Source of the DNA: Bacillota bacterium
GTDB taxonomy: Bacteria > Bacillota > Clostridia > Christensenellales > UMGS416
Reading direction: 5' to 3'
NCBI GenBank assembly: GCA_023422005.1
Contig: JAEZSC010000120.1
Span: 1 to 27,908, forward strand
Length of the DNA stretch: 27,908 bases
Part shown: positions 1-6,961 of the stretch, piece by piece
Layout of the letters: every line of letters starts with the position of its first letter
Numbering within the stretch: the first letter of the stretch is position 1
Program-made: the position numbers and the translations under genes
The notes under the pieces: model-generated
The model's input: the letters and a program-made list of their open reading frames with translations, nothing else
Database searches by the model: none
What the model was told of the DNA's origin: nothing

Positions 1-35
1 GAGGTCGAGAGGTTCAAATCCCTCCCCCGCAACCA
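1..35 (+). tRNA. 3' end of a tRNA, probably initiator tRNA-fMet (5' truncated by window)
   Basis: Only the variable loop, T-arm and acceptor 3' strand are in the window. The T-loop TTCAAAT is at 13-19 and the encoded CCA at 33-35. The acceptor 3' strand CCCCGCA plus discriminator A matches bacterial initiator tRNA, where A72 faces C1 in the hallmark mismatch. That assignment rests on memory of the initiator sequence, since the anticodon lies outside. The 5' T-stem strand is one base too long: GAG-GG pairs with CCCTC only if A10 is bulged. This is either a real oddity or an indel. Confidence 0.6.
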
Positions 36-40
36 TTTTA

Positions 41-117
41 GGCGGCGTAGCTCAGTTGGCCAGAGCAATCGGTTCATACCCGATGTGTCGTTGGTTCAAA
101 TCCGACCGCCGCTACCA
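41..117 (+). tRNA. tRNA-Met (CAT), elongator type
   Basis: A complete cloverleaf can be drawn. The acceptor is GGCGGCG/CGCCGCT with a terminal G-T wobble, the D-arm is GCTC/GAGC, the anticodon stem is ATCGG/CCGAT with loop TTCATAC (anticodon CAT), and the T-arm is GTTGG/CCGAC with TTCAAAT. Discriminator A and an encoded CCA end at 117. A CAT anticodon could also be tRNA-Ile2 (lysidine-modified), but the acceptor and D-arm look like elongator Met. A Met tRNA immediately upstream of spoIIE is also the arrangement I recall from Bacillus subtilis. Confidence 0.93.
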
Positions 118-142
118 AAGCGGCAACACGCCGCAAGAATTT

Positions 143-173
143 CGCCCTGACGCCTGCGTCAGGGCGATTTTTT
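143..173 (+). terminator. Rho-independent terminator after the tRNA genes
   Basis: A 10-bp perfect stem, CGCCCTGACG/CGTCAGGGCG, has a 4-nt loop. One base later a run of six T follows at 168-173. It lies 25 bp after tRNA-Met and separates the tRNA operon from spoIIE. Confidence 0.9.
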
Positions 174-220
174 CATCTCTGCCGGGAAATATGAATATCC
201 ACTAAAATAGTGACTTTCCC

Positions 221-227
221 TGTCAAA
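221..227 (+). promoter_or_regulatory. Spo0A-box-like heptamer upstream of spoIIE
   Basis: TGTCAAA matches the Spo0A box TGTCGAA at six of seven positions. It lies 42 bp upstream of the -35 hexamer of the spoIIE promoter. A weaker reverse-strand match (GGTCGAG, in 252-258) lies closer to the -35. spoIIE is a direct Spo0A target in Bacillus. A 6/7 match to a short motif can occur by chance. Confidence 0.35.
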
Positions 228-268
228 GATAGCAAATTTCTGCATGCGCCGCTCGACCAAAAGCCCCG

Positions 269-302
269 TTGACAGCGTGATATGTTTGTATCGGCATATC
301 CT
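269..302 (+). promoter_or_regulatory. Candidate spoIIE promoter with wide spacer
   Basis: A perfect -35 hexamer TTGACA (269-274) is followed 22 bp later by TATCCT (297-302, 4/6 to TATAAT). There is no better -10 at the usual 17 bp. A gap of about 21-22 bp is characteristic of Spo0A-activated sigma-A promoters such as spoIIG and spoIIE. The predicted transcript start is about 20 bp before the spoIIE ATG at 329. Confidence 0.5.
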
Positions 303-328
303 ATGTTTGTACAGATGAGGACGAAGCG

Positions 329-2725
329 ATGGGCGTTTTGCAGGAGCGCATGCAGCAAATCAACCGCGGCGTTGGCACAGCCGCCGACTTGGTGCGGCCG
401 GCGTTGCCGTGGCTAGCCATGATCGGCGGAGGCTTTTTGTGCGGGCGGGCGCAGTTCCTGGATGGGCTGATGCCCTTTGGCGCGCCCTTCGTGCTGGTAA
501 GCGCCCTGACAGGCTGGCCTTCGCTGGGCGCGCTGATCGGCGTGTGCCTGGGTATCCTTTCCATGGGCTTTAACATACTGAACGCCGCCGTGCTGGTGCC
601 GCCGCTGCTGTGCTGGTTCGCGGCCATGGCCATCCGCCGGGGCGGCCGGGAACTGAGCTTCGGCTGGGGTGCGTTGCTGCTGATGGCGGCGCGGTTGGTC
701 TACCTGCCCATGAAGCCTTTTCTGCTCTACTATGCGATGCTGTTCGCCGTGGAAAGCGGCCTGGCGCTGAGCGCCTACTATTGCATGGCCAGCACGCTGC
801 GCTCCTGGCGCGAGGGCGAGGCCATGCTGGAGGCCGGGCCATTGGTGTGCCTGGCCGTGTGCGTGGGCATCGCCGTGGCCGGCATGCCGGCTTGGGAGCT
901 GTTCTCTCCCAGGCACTTCGTGGCCATCTTCGCCACGCTGCTGGCCGCCGGCGCCGGCGGTGTGGCCGTGGGCGCCACAGGCGGCTTGGCCATCGGGCTG
1001 GTGGTGGCGCTGGGCGGCGGCACCAGCACGCTGCTGTGTGCCGCGCTGGGCGTGTGCGGGCTGCTCTCCGGCGTGTTCCGCCCGCTGCGGCGGCTGGGCA
1101 TGGCCGGCGGCTTCTGGATCGGCGCGGTGCTCATGAGTGCCTGGGCCACCAACTTAAGCCAGGCCGCCGTGCCCTGGGCCGAGGCGTTGGCTGCTTCCGC
1201 GGCCTTTGTGCTGCTGCCCGCGCGGCTGTGGCCGTGGCTGGATGAGCGGCTCAACCAAAGCCAGGCCGACAGCCAGAGCCGGGAGGCGCGCCTGGGCCGC
1301 ATGCGCGAAACCGCCGTGAGCCGCCTGCACGACTTCTCCCGCTGCCTGGACGAGCTGTCCAGCGTGTTCGCCGAGACAGCCTCGGGCTCCTCCGAAGCCT
1401 GGGAAGACGTGGCCCCTATGCTGGAGGCCGTGGCCTCAGAGGTGTGTCAGCGCTGCTCCAAGCGCGAGAAGTGCTGGCAGCTGGAGTTCTACACGACCTA
1501 TGGCCATTTCCTTAAGGCCCTGGCCGCCCCCGGCAACCGCCGCGTGCTGCTGGAGAGCGACTTTCCCCAGGAGTTCCGCGACGACTGCCGGCAGTTCGGC
1601 GCTATCGTGAGTTCCCTGCGCACGGCGTGGGGGCTGTATCGCGTAAAGACCGGTTACCGGCGGCGCATCGACGAGAGCCGCGCGCTGGCCGGCAAACAGC
1701 TCAAGGGCATTGCCGCGGTGCTGGAGCAGCTGGCCAGCCAGCTCAACCTGCAGATCCGCGTCAAGGAGGACGCCGCTGCACTGGTGCGCGAGGCGCTGCG
1801 CAGCGCCGGCTTCGTGTGCAAATCCGTAAGCGTGCAGCAGGGCCGCTCCTGGGGGCTCACGGTGAACCTGACCGTGCGGCCCTGCGGCGGCCGGCGCAAG
1901 TGCCGCAACCTGGAGGAGATACTGACCCAGGCGCTGGGCAAGCCCATGCGGCGCACGGCCTCGCCCTGCAACCCCACGGAAACCGCGTGCAACCTGACCT
2001 TCACCCAGGCGCGGGCCATGCGCGTGAGCTGCGCCGGCGCCCAGCACGCCCGCGAAGGCGCCGTGTGCGGCGACAGCTGCGTGTGGGATTCGCTGGACGA
2101 CGCCAGCTATCTGATGGCCATATCCGACGGCATGGGCACCGGCGCCCGGGCGGCCATGGAGAGCCAGGCCACGCTTTCGCTGCTGCAGCGGTTCTATCAG
2201 GCCGGCTTCTCCGAGGCGGTCATCTACGACACGATCAACCAGGTCATGCTGCTGCGCAGCGGCGGCGAGACCTTCTCCACCGTGGACTTGTGCATTTTGA
2301 ACCTCGTGGACGGAGAGGCCAACTTCATCAAGATCGGCGCGCCGCCCACGTTCCTGGTGCGCAACGGCCAGGTGCAGCACATCGCCTCGCCCACGCTGCC
2401 GCTGGGCATACTGGACAGCGTGAGCCCAGGCGCTACCCGACGCGTGCTGGAGGATGGCGACCTGATCGTCATGGTCAGTGACGGCATCACCGCCAACGAG
2501 GAGGCCGATTGGGTAGACGCGGCGCTGCTGGAATGGGCGGACTTGGAACCCTTCCAGCTTTCCGAACGGCTGGTGCAGGCGGCGCAGGAGCGCTTCGGCC
2601 CCTCCGACGACATGACCGTGGTGAGCGCCCGGGTGCGCCTGCCCCGCCTGGCCGCCGAGGGCGAACCGGGCGCAAGGAAAAAGCTGAGGCGCTGGAAAGC
2701 AAGAATTGTAGGAAGCGATGCATGA
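329..2725 (+). CDS. spoIIE: Stage II sporulation protein E (PP2C-type phosphatase)
   Basis: SpoIIE is a membrane-bound serine phosphatase at the asymmetric septum. It dephosphorylates the anti-sigma factor antagonist SpoIIAA and so releases sigma-F in the forespore. At 798 aa it is close to the Bacillus protein. Residues about 25-310 are strongly hydrophobic and suit the multi-pass N-terminal domain. The middle (about 310-560) is soluble with a Cys cluster (CQRCSKREKCW). The C-terminal third is the PP2C domain: SDGMGTG at 599-605 and SDGIT near 717-721 carry the metal-binding aspartates (D600, D718), and GAPPTFLVRNG lies between them. The ATG at 329 is preceded by GAGGA at a suitable distance. 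The gene stands alone, with a tRNA terminator before it and a convergent gene after it. Confidence 0.96.
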   Translation: MGVLQERMQQINRGVGTAADLVRPALPWLAMIGGGFLCGRAQFLDGLMPFGAPFVLVSALTGWPSLGALIGVCLGILSMGFNILNAAVLVPPLLCWFAAMAIRRGGRELSFGWGALLLMAARLVYLPMKPFLLYYAMLFAVESGLALSAYYCMASTLRSWREGEAMLEAGPLVCLAVCVGIAVAGMPAWELFSPRHFVAIFATLLAAGAGGVAVGATGGLAIGLVVALGGGTSTLLCAALGVCGLLSGVFRPLRRLGMAGGFWIGAVLMSAWATNLSQAAVPWAEALAASAAFVLLPARLWPWLDERLNQSQADSQSREARLGRMRETAVSRLHDFSRCLDELSSVFAETASGSSEAWEDVAPMLEAVASEVCQRCSKREKCWQLEFYTTYGHFLKALAAPGNRRVLLESDFPQEFRDDCRQFGAIVSSLRTAWGLYRVKTGYRRRIDESRALAGKQLKGIAAVLEQLASQLNLQIRVKEDAAALVREALRSAGFVCKSVSVQQGRSWGLTVNLTVRPCGGRRKCRNLEEILTQALGKPMRRTASPCNPTETACNLTFTQARAMRVSCAGAQHAREGAVCGDSCVWDSLDDASYLMAISDGMGTGARAAMESQATLSLLQRFYQAGFSEAVIYDTINQVMLLRSGGETFSTVDLCILNLVDGEANFIKIGAPPTFLVRNGQVQHIASPTLPLGILDSVSPGATRRVLEDGDLIVMVSDGITANEEADWVDAALLEWADLEPFQLSERLVQAAQERFGPSDDMTVVSARVRLPRLAAEGEPGARKKLRRWKARIVGSDA

Positions 2726-2737
2726 CAGTGGCGGGAG

Positions 2738-2768
2738 AAAAAACGGCGGGGGTGAAGTTCCCCCGCCG
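2738..2768 (-). terminator. Terminator of the minus-strand Met-rich gene
   Basis: A 9-bp perfect GC stem, CGGCGGGGG/CCCCCGCCG (2744-2752 and 2760-2768), has a 7-nt loop and is followed on the minus strand by six T (2738-2743). The hairpin begins 5 bp after the stop of the minus-strand gene. It lies just past the spoIIE stop and could also slow spoIIE transcription, but it has no T-run in that direction. Confidence 0.88.
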
Positions 2769-2773
2769 AACGT

Positions 2774-3196
2774 CTAGTATCTCCTGCGGCGGCGGAACAG
2801 CTCTGCAAGCAAAAGGAAGAAGGCCAAATCCCGGAACGGAGTTCTGCGCCGGAATCTGCCGAACTGCTCGATGCCATAAGGTGGGTCGGGCATCATTCCG
2901 GCCGGATACGGGGTATCATATTGCGCCATCTCAGGATGCATCTTCAGCACCCTGTCGCACACCTCATCGCACATATACATCATCATGTGGGCGGGGGGCA
3001 TCATACAACCGCACATGTCCATATGGTCGCAGACCACCATGATATGCGGCTGCATGATATAGTACATGGAAGGATACATTGCCATCTCCGGATAGGCCAT
3101 GCCATTGTCGCCGGTGTTTGCCGGCAATTCATTCCCATAGCTGGAATATTGATTCGGATTGTTATCGGATATCCACATCTTGACCGTCCTTTCCAT
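2774..3196 (-). CDS. Met/Cys-rich small protein, probable spore-associated protein
   Basis: This is a 140-aa protein of unknown function. It is very rich in Met, Tyr and Pro, with a central Met-Cys-His region (CDHMDMCGCMMPPAHMMMYM) that could bind metal. The C-terminus is amphipathic and basic (FRDLAFFLLLAELFRRRRRY). Small proteins of this build, with Tyr-Pro-Met stretches and a DL..LLL.ELFRRRR tail, remind me of spore-coat proteins of Clostridia, but I cannot name the family. Placement next to spoIIE fits. Two starts are possible: ATG 3196 (AGGA seven bases upstream) or ATG 3178 (AAAGGA eight bases upstream). The shorter form (134 aa) fits the putative -10 at 3214-3221 better. The gene has its own terminator, and no shadow of another gene explains it. 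Confidence 0.7.
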   Translation of the reverse strand: MERTVKMWISDNNPNQYSSYGNELPANTGDNGMAYPEMAMYPSMYYIMQPHIMVVCDHMDMCGCMMPPAHMMMYMCDEVCDRVLKMHPEMAQYDTPYPAGMMPDPPYGIEQFGRFRRRTPFRDLAFFLLLAELFRRRRRY

Positions 3197-3213
3197 CCAA
3201 AAGTCCTACGTTC

Positions 3214-3221
3214 AATATATG
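3214..3221 (-). promoter_or_regulatory. Mother-cell-type -10 element (sigma-E/sigma-K-like)
   Basis: The minus strand reads CATATATT. It fits the sigma-K -10 CATAnnnTA in the CATA and T positions and the sigma-E -10 CATACAnT at seven of eight. No convincing sigma-A hexamer pair is visible in the same interval. Transcription would start near 3207, favouring the start codon at 3178 for the Met-rich gene. The match is short and the -35 region is not distinctive. Confidence 0.3.
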
Positions 3222-3338
3222 AAGAAGCGATCCGGGATGCGACCGGCAGGGATATCCAGAGGCCCTTCTCCCGTTGCACTCCTCTTGACCGTCCTGTAAA
3301 ATACGAAATATTCCGGCAATACGATTTTGAGGTGCGCC

Positions 3339-4334
3339 ATGGAGTGGAAGGATCGATACGACAGGGCCCACCGCCCCCGGGCGGATGCCATCGGCGCCCA
3401 TCTGGGCGAGGGTCTATTCGCGCTGTACAATCAATTCGCCGCCACGCTGGCCAGAGAATACCGGCTTTCCTATGTCAAGCCGGTGCACACGCGGACCCAC
3501 GGGTGGAAATACCAATATGGCCGCAGCGGGCTGATCCTGCTGGACGACGTGCGCATCGGCGAGGGCTGCTTTGCCGTGCAGGGCCTCCGGGTGAACGATG
3601 AAGCCACGCTGCAGCAGGCGCTGGAGCTGGCCCGGCGGCTGCACGCCGATGGCTTCGATGAGCGCTTCGCGGCCTTCGCCGCCAAACGGGGCGAGGCCCA
3701 GAAGCAGCGCACCCAGCGCCGGGTGCAGCGGGAACGGGCCCAGGTGGACGCCCTGGCCGCTCAGACAGACCCCGCCCTGTTCAACCGCTACCGCTGGTCC
3801 CCCAAGGTCTCCCGGCAATCGCTGCAGCGGCTGTACGCGCAGGACGCCCAGGGCCTGCCCGACGAGGCGCTGCTGAATGAAATCGGTTATGCCTTCTATG
3901 CCCGCTGCCTGCAGGGGTGGGAGACACGGCAGGCCATCGAGAGCGGCCGGCTGATCTGCCACGGCTGCGGCGCGTCGCTGCCTTATGCCCATGGCCTGAT
4001 GACCTGTGCCTGCGGCCGGCAATACCTGTTCCGCGACTACATGCGCAGCTACCGCGCCGAAAACATGCCCTCCGGCGCGGCACAGGAGATCTTTAACACG
4101 TTTGTGGAGCGCTGGCCGCTTAAGCGTTCCGCCCAGGAGAAGATGCGCCTGGTGGACTGGCTGGTCCACGAATTTCACACCAACCTGCTCACCGGCGTCA
4201 AGGGCCGCTTTGTGGGCATCAACCTGATCGAGGGCACCAAACAGCAGATCGCCAAGCTGATCCTGGAGCTGGCTTATGGAGACGACGCCGGGGCCTCCAG
4301 GGAGGCCTTTGCGCGAAACCTTAGAAAGGAATAA
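3339..4334 (+). CDS. Hypothetical protein with C-terminal zinc-ribbon cysteines
   Basis: This 331-aa soluble protein has no recognised catalytic motif. Residues about 5-115 (LFALYNQF...GWKYQYGRSG...GEGCFAVQGL) vaguely resemble the DUF3788 fold seen in small enterobacterial and clostridial proteins (low certainty). A charged helical linker (about 115-140) is followed by a Cys motif C207-x2-C210 ... C223-x-C225, suggesting a zinc ribbon. The ATG at 3339 is chosen because GAGGTG lies four bases upstream; an in-frame TTG at 3327 is less likely. It leads a compact operon: the next start is 11 bp after its stop. A TTGACC hexamer near 3286 may belong to its promoter, but the -10 is poor. Confidence 0.8.
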   Translation: MEWKDRYDRAHRPRADAIGAHLGEGLFALYNQFAATLAREYRLSYVKPVHTRTHGWKYQYGRSGLILLDDVRIGEGCFAVQGLRVNDEATLQQALELARRLHADGFDERFAAFAAKRGEAQKQRTQRRVQRERAQVDALAAQTDPALFNRYRWSPKVSRQSLQRLYAQDAQGLPDEALLNEIGYAFYARCLQGWETRQAIESGRLICHGCGASLPYAHGLMTCACGRQYLFRDYMRSYRAENMPSGAAQEIFNTFVERWPLKRSAQEKMRLVDWLVHEFHTNLLTGVKGRFVGINLIEGTKQQIAKLILELAYGDDAGASREAFARNLRKE

Positions 4335-4345
4335 TCGAAAACACC

Positions 4346-4882
4346 ATGCAAGATACGATCATCGTCATCACCGGCGTAATGGCCGCGGGCAAGAGCACCG
4401 TGGCCGAGGCGCTGGCCCACCGATTCCCCAAGGCTGTGCACCTGCGCGGCGACGCGTTCCGGCGCTTCATCGTGGCCGGCCGCGAGGAGATGAGCGCCGA
4501 CGCCTCGCTGGAGGCGCTGCGCCAGCTGGACCTGCGCTACGAGCTGGCCGCCATGGCCGCCCGCATGTACTGGCAGGCCGGCTTCACCGTGGTCGTGCAG
4601 GACAACTATCTTGGCCGCGCACTGGGGGATTTCACCGCGCTGCTGGGAGATTGCCCGGTGCACTGCGTGGCGCTGTGCCCATCGGCCGAAGCCGTGGCAC
4701 AACGGGAGGCGCAGCGGGGCAAGAAGGGATACACCGGCTTCGGCGTGGCCGGGCTGTATCAGATGTTCATGGAAGAGACCCCCCGGCTGGGCCTGTGGCT
4801 GGACACGTCAGAGCTGACCGTGGAGCAGACGGTGGACGCCATATTGAGCCGGGCAAAAGAAGCAATGCTGCGGGGGGTATGA
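4346..4882 (+). CDS. P-loop kinase / phosphotransferase-like protein
   Basis: This 178-aa protein has a clear Walker A, GVMAAGKST (residues 10-18), near the N-terminus, then LRGDAFRR and, later, LWLDTSELTVEQTVD. That order is typical of AAA_33-type small-molecule kinases, a group that includes chloramphenicol phosphotransferase-like proteins. The substrate cannot be read from sequence; an alcohol or amine metabolite or an antibiotic is plausible. The ATG at 4346 has AAAGGA rather far upstream (15 bp), so translation may be coupled to the preceding gene. Its TGA overlaps the ATG of the next gene (ATGA, 4879-4882), which points to coupled expression with the acetyltransferase and the AzlCD transporter. 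Confidence 0.88.
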   Translation: MQDTIIVITGVMAAGKSTVAEALAHRFPKAVHLRGDAFRRFIVAGREEMSADASLEALRQLDLRYELAAMAARMYWQAGFTVVVQDNYLGRALGDFTALLGDCPVHCVALCPSAEAVAQREAQRGKKGYTGFGVAGLYQMFMEETPRLGLWLDTSELTVEQTVDAILSRAKEAMLRGV

Positions 4883-5907
4883 CCATGACCATCCGCAAGC
4901 TGAAGATGGATGAAATTCCCCAGGCGGCGGCCATCTCCAGCGGCTGCTGGAACGAGGATTACAGCGCCTTTTTGCCGCGGCATGCGGCCGACGCCGGGCA
5001 GGATGCCGCATCCATGGCCCAATGGGTCAGCGACGATACGTGCGGCGACATCCGGCGGCTGTACGGCGCTTTTGTGGGCGAGGAGATGATCGGCTTCTCC
5101 GGCTGCAGCCTGGCCGAGCCCAGCGACGCCCAGGGCGGCGCGGAGCTCAATTACCTCTTCGTGCGCAAGGAGCACCGGGGCAAGGCCATGGGCATGAAGC
5201 TGCTGCGCGCCGCCGCCGTGGACTTCCGGGAGCACGGATGCCGGCAGTTCGTCGTTTACAACTTCCATGAGAGCCAATCCAACCGTTTCTACCGCGGCCT
5301 GGGCGGCTCGCTGCTGCGCCAGGATGCGCAGCAGATCGGCGGGCAGGAAACTCTGGTTGATGTATTCCTATGGGATACCGATACGCTGATTGAGACGCTG
5401 AACGGCAAACTATATCCCCGCAGCGTGGAGCGCGGCGGCTTTGCCACCAGCCAACCGCTGCCCGGCGGCGTCTTGCTGACGTCTGAGCACACGCCCGACG
5501 ACACTTCGGCCGTATGCGCCGCTCTGCTGCACCACAACATCCAGAAAACCGACGGACTGCTGAAAAACCCCAACGTTGGCATCAATCTGTTCGTGAAGGC
5601 GGAAGGCCGGCCAATCGGCGCCATCCTGTGCGACACCTTCAACCGGTGCCTGTATATCGACGTGCTGTGGCTGGAGGAGGCCTATCGGGGTCAGGGTTAC
5701 GGACGGGCCATGATCGAGCGGGCGGAGGACATTGCCCGGCGCAACGGCTGCATATTCGCCCACACCTGCACCTTCAGCTATCAGTCTCCGTTGTTCTACC
5801 AGGCCTGTGGCTATGAAGTCTTCGCGGAGCTGCGGGACTATCCCGACGGCATCGTGCAGTATTTTTTGAAGAAGAAGCTCCATCATGACAAAAACAACAT
5901 CGGTTAA
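4879..5907 (+). CDS. Tandem GNAT-family N-acetyltransferase
   Basis: This 342-aa protein holds two GNAT domains, each able to bind acetyl-CoA. The first (about 1-160) has the pyrophosphate-binding turn HRGKAMG around R100-G105. The second (about 190-335) has YRGQGYG around R270-G275 and the typical FYQACGYE near the C-terminus. The start is ATG 4879, overlapping the kinase stop, with a G-rich Shine-Dalgarno just upstream. The open frame continues upstream in the same phase, but that part lies antiphase to the kinase gene and is not real. The 3' end overlaps azlC by 23 bp. Substrate unknown; the neighbours suggest an amine or amino-acid analogue. Confidence 0.9.
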   Translation: MTMTIRKLKMDEIPQAAAISSGCWNEDYSAFLPRHAADAGQDAASMAQWVSDDTCGDIRRLYGAFVGEEMIGFSGCSLAEPSDAQGGAELNYLFVRKEHRGKAMGMKLLRAAAVDFREHGCRQFVVYNFHESQSNRFYRGLGGSLLRQDAQQIGGQETLVDVFLWDTDTLIETLNGKLYPRSVERGGFATSQPLPGGVLLTSEHTPDDTSAVCAALLHHNIQKTDGLLKNPNVGINLFVKAEGRPIGAILCDTFNRCLYIDVLWLEEAYRGQGYGRAMIERAEDIARRNGCIFAHTCTFSYQSPLFYQACGYEVFAELRDYPDGIVQYFLKKKLHHDKNNIG

Positions 5908-6607
5908 CGCTCTCAAGGCCGCCTTCCCAACCACAATCCCCGTGCTTCTGGGCTATGTGTTCGTGGGCATCGCCTTCGGCGTGATGCTGCGGGCCCAGGG
6001 CTATGGCTTGGTTTGGGCGGCGCTCATGAGCGTGTGCATCTACGCGGGCTCCATGCAGTTCGTCACTGTGGCGCTGCTGGCCAACGGCGTCTCCCCGGCG
6101 GTGGCGGCGGTCACCACGCTGCTGGTCAACTTCCGCCACCTGTTCTACGGGCTTACGATGCTGGATCGCTTCGCCCCGCTGGACCGCTGGCGCAAGGGGT
6201 ACATGATCTTCGCGCTGACCGACGAGACCTATTCGCTGTATTGCGGCTCCCGCGCTCCCGCCGGCGCGGACGAACGCTGGTTTTTATTCTGGGTGGCGCT
6301 GCTGGACCAGAGCTATTGGATCATAGGCTCCTGCATCGGCTCGCTGGCCGGCTCGGTGCTGCCCTTCTCACCTCGGGGCATCGATTTCGCCATGACGGCG
6401 CTGTTCGTCGTGATGCTGCTGGAGCAGCTCAGGGCCGCCCGAGCCGCGCTGCCGGCGGTCATCGGCGCCGTGGCGGCGGTGGCGGGGCTGCTGGTCTTCG
6501 GCGCGCAGAACTTCCTGCTGCCTGCCATGCTCGTGATGACCGCGGCGCTCATCGCGCTGCGGCCCCAATTGCTGGCTATCGGCAGCCCGGAGGCGCCCTG
6601 TGAATAA
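5885..6607 (+). CDS. azlC: AzlC family branched-chain amino acid exporter, large subunit
   Basis: This 240-aa integral membrane protein is the large subunit of the AzlC/AzlD (YgaZ/YgaH) exporter. That exporter effluxes branched-chain amino acids and confers resistance to 4-azaleucine. Family marks are the N-terminal FP..IPVLLGY.FVGIAFG segment, the YAGSMQFV motif near residues 53-60 and the LLVNFRHLFYG motif near 80-90, followed by further hydrophobic segments. It starts inside the end of the GNAT gene and overlaps azlD by 8 bp, so the two subunits are translationally coupled. The link to a kinase and an acetyltransferase is unusual for azlCD. Confidence 0.93.
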   Translation: MTKTTSVNALKAAFPTTIPVLLGYVFVGIAFGVMLRAQGYGLVWAALMSVCIYAGSMQFVTVALLANGVSPAVAAVTTLLVNFRHLFYGLTMLDRFAPLDRWRKGYMIFALTDETYSLYCGSRAPAGADERWFLFWVALLDQSYWIIGSCIGSLAGSVLPFSPRGIDFAMTALFVVMLLEQLRAARAALPAVIGAVAAVAGLLVFGAQNFLLPAMLVMTAALIALRPQLLAIGSPEAPCE

Positions 6608-6929
6608 CGTGTGGCAAAGTTTATCCATCATAGGCGCTGTGGCGGCGGTCACCGTGGCGCTGCGGGCGCTGCCCTTTGTGTTCTTCCGCGGCCGCACGCC
6701 GCCCAAGCTGCTGCGGGACATGGGGCTGCTGCTGCCGCCGGCCATCCTGGCGGTGCTGGTCGTCTATTGCCTCAAGGAGGTAGCACCGCTGGCCTGGCCC
6801 CACGGCCTGCCGGAGCTCATCGCCATCGCCGTGGTCGTGGGGCTGCACCTGTGGCGCAGGAACACGCTGCTATCCATCCTGGGCGGCACGGCGGTGTATA
6901 TGGTGCTAATTCAACTGGTTTTCAAATAA
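6600..6929 (+). CDS. azlD: AzlD family branched-chain amino acid exporter, small subunit
   Basis: This 109-aa hydrophobic protein with about four membrane spans is the usual partner of AzlC. The typical N-terminal motif TVALRALPFVFF is visible near residues 19-30, followed by PPAILAVLVVYCL. The GTG at 6600 is the start because a GGAGG (6589-6593) lies six bases upstream. The gene overlaps azlC by 8 bp. It ends the tight operon; the next gene begins 32 bp later with a different base composition. Confidence 0.92.
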   Translation: MNNVWQSLSIIGAVAAVTVALRALPFVFFRGRTPPKLLRDMGLLLPPAILAVLVVYCLKEVAPLAWPHGLPELIAIAVVVGLHLWRRNTLLSILGGTAVYMVLIQLVFK

Positions 6930-6961
6930 AAGAAGGTAAGGCAAACAGAAGGGGGCTTAAC

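Noticed and set aside
610..1245. Long open frame overlapping spoIIE on the plus strand (and several on the minus strand)
   Set aside because: Arg/Gly/Ala-rich shadow frames of a GC-rich gene; spoIIE has the motifs and the Shine-Dalgarno.
1436..2380. 314-aa open frame on the minus strand inside spoIIE
   Set aside because: His/Ala/Gly-rich shadow without motifs; lies wholly within the phosphatase gene.
4276..4878. Upstream extension of the tandem GNAT frame
   Set aside because: Overlaps the kinase gene in another frame and has low-complexity shadow composition; the GNAT starts at 4879.
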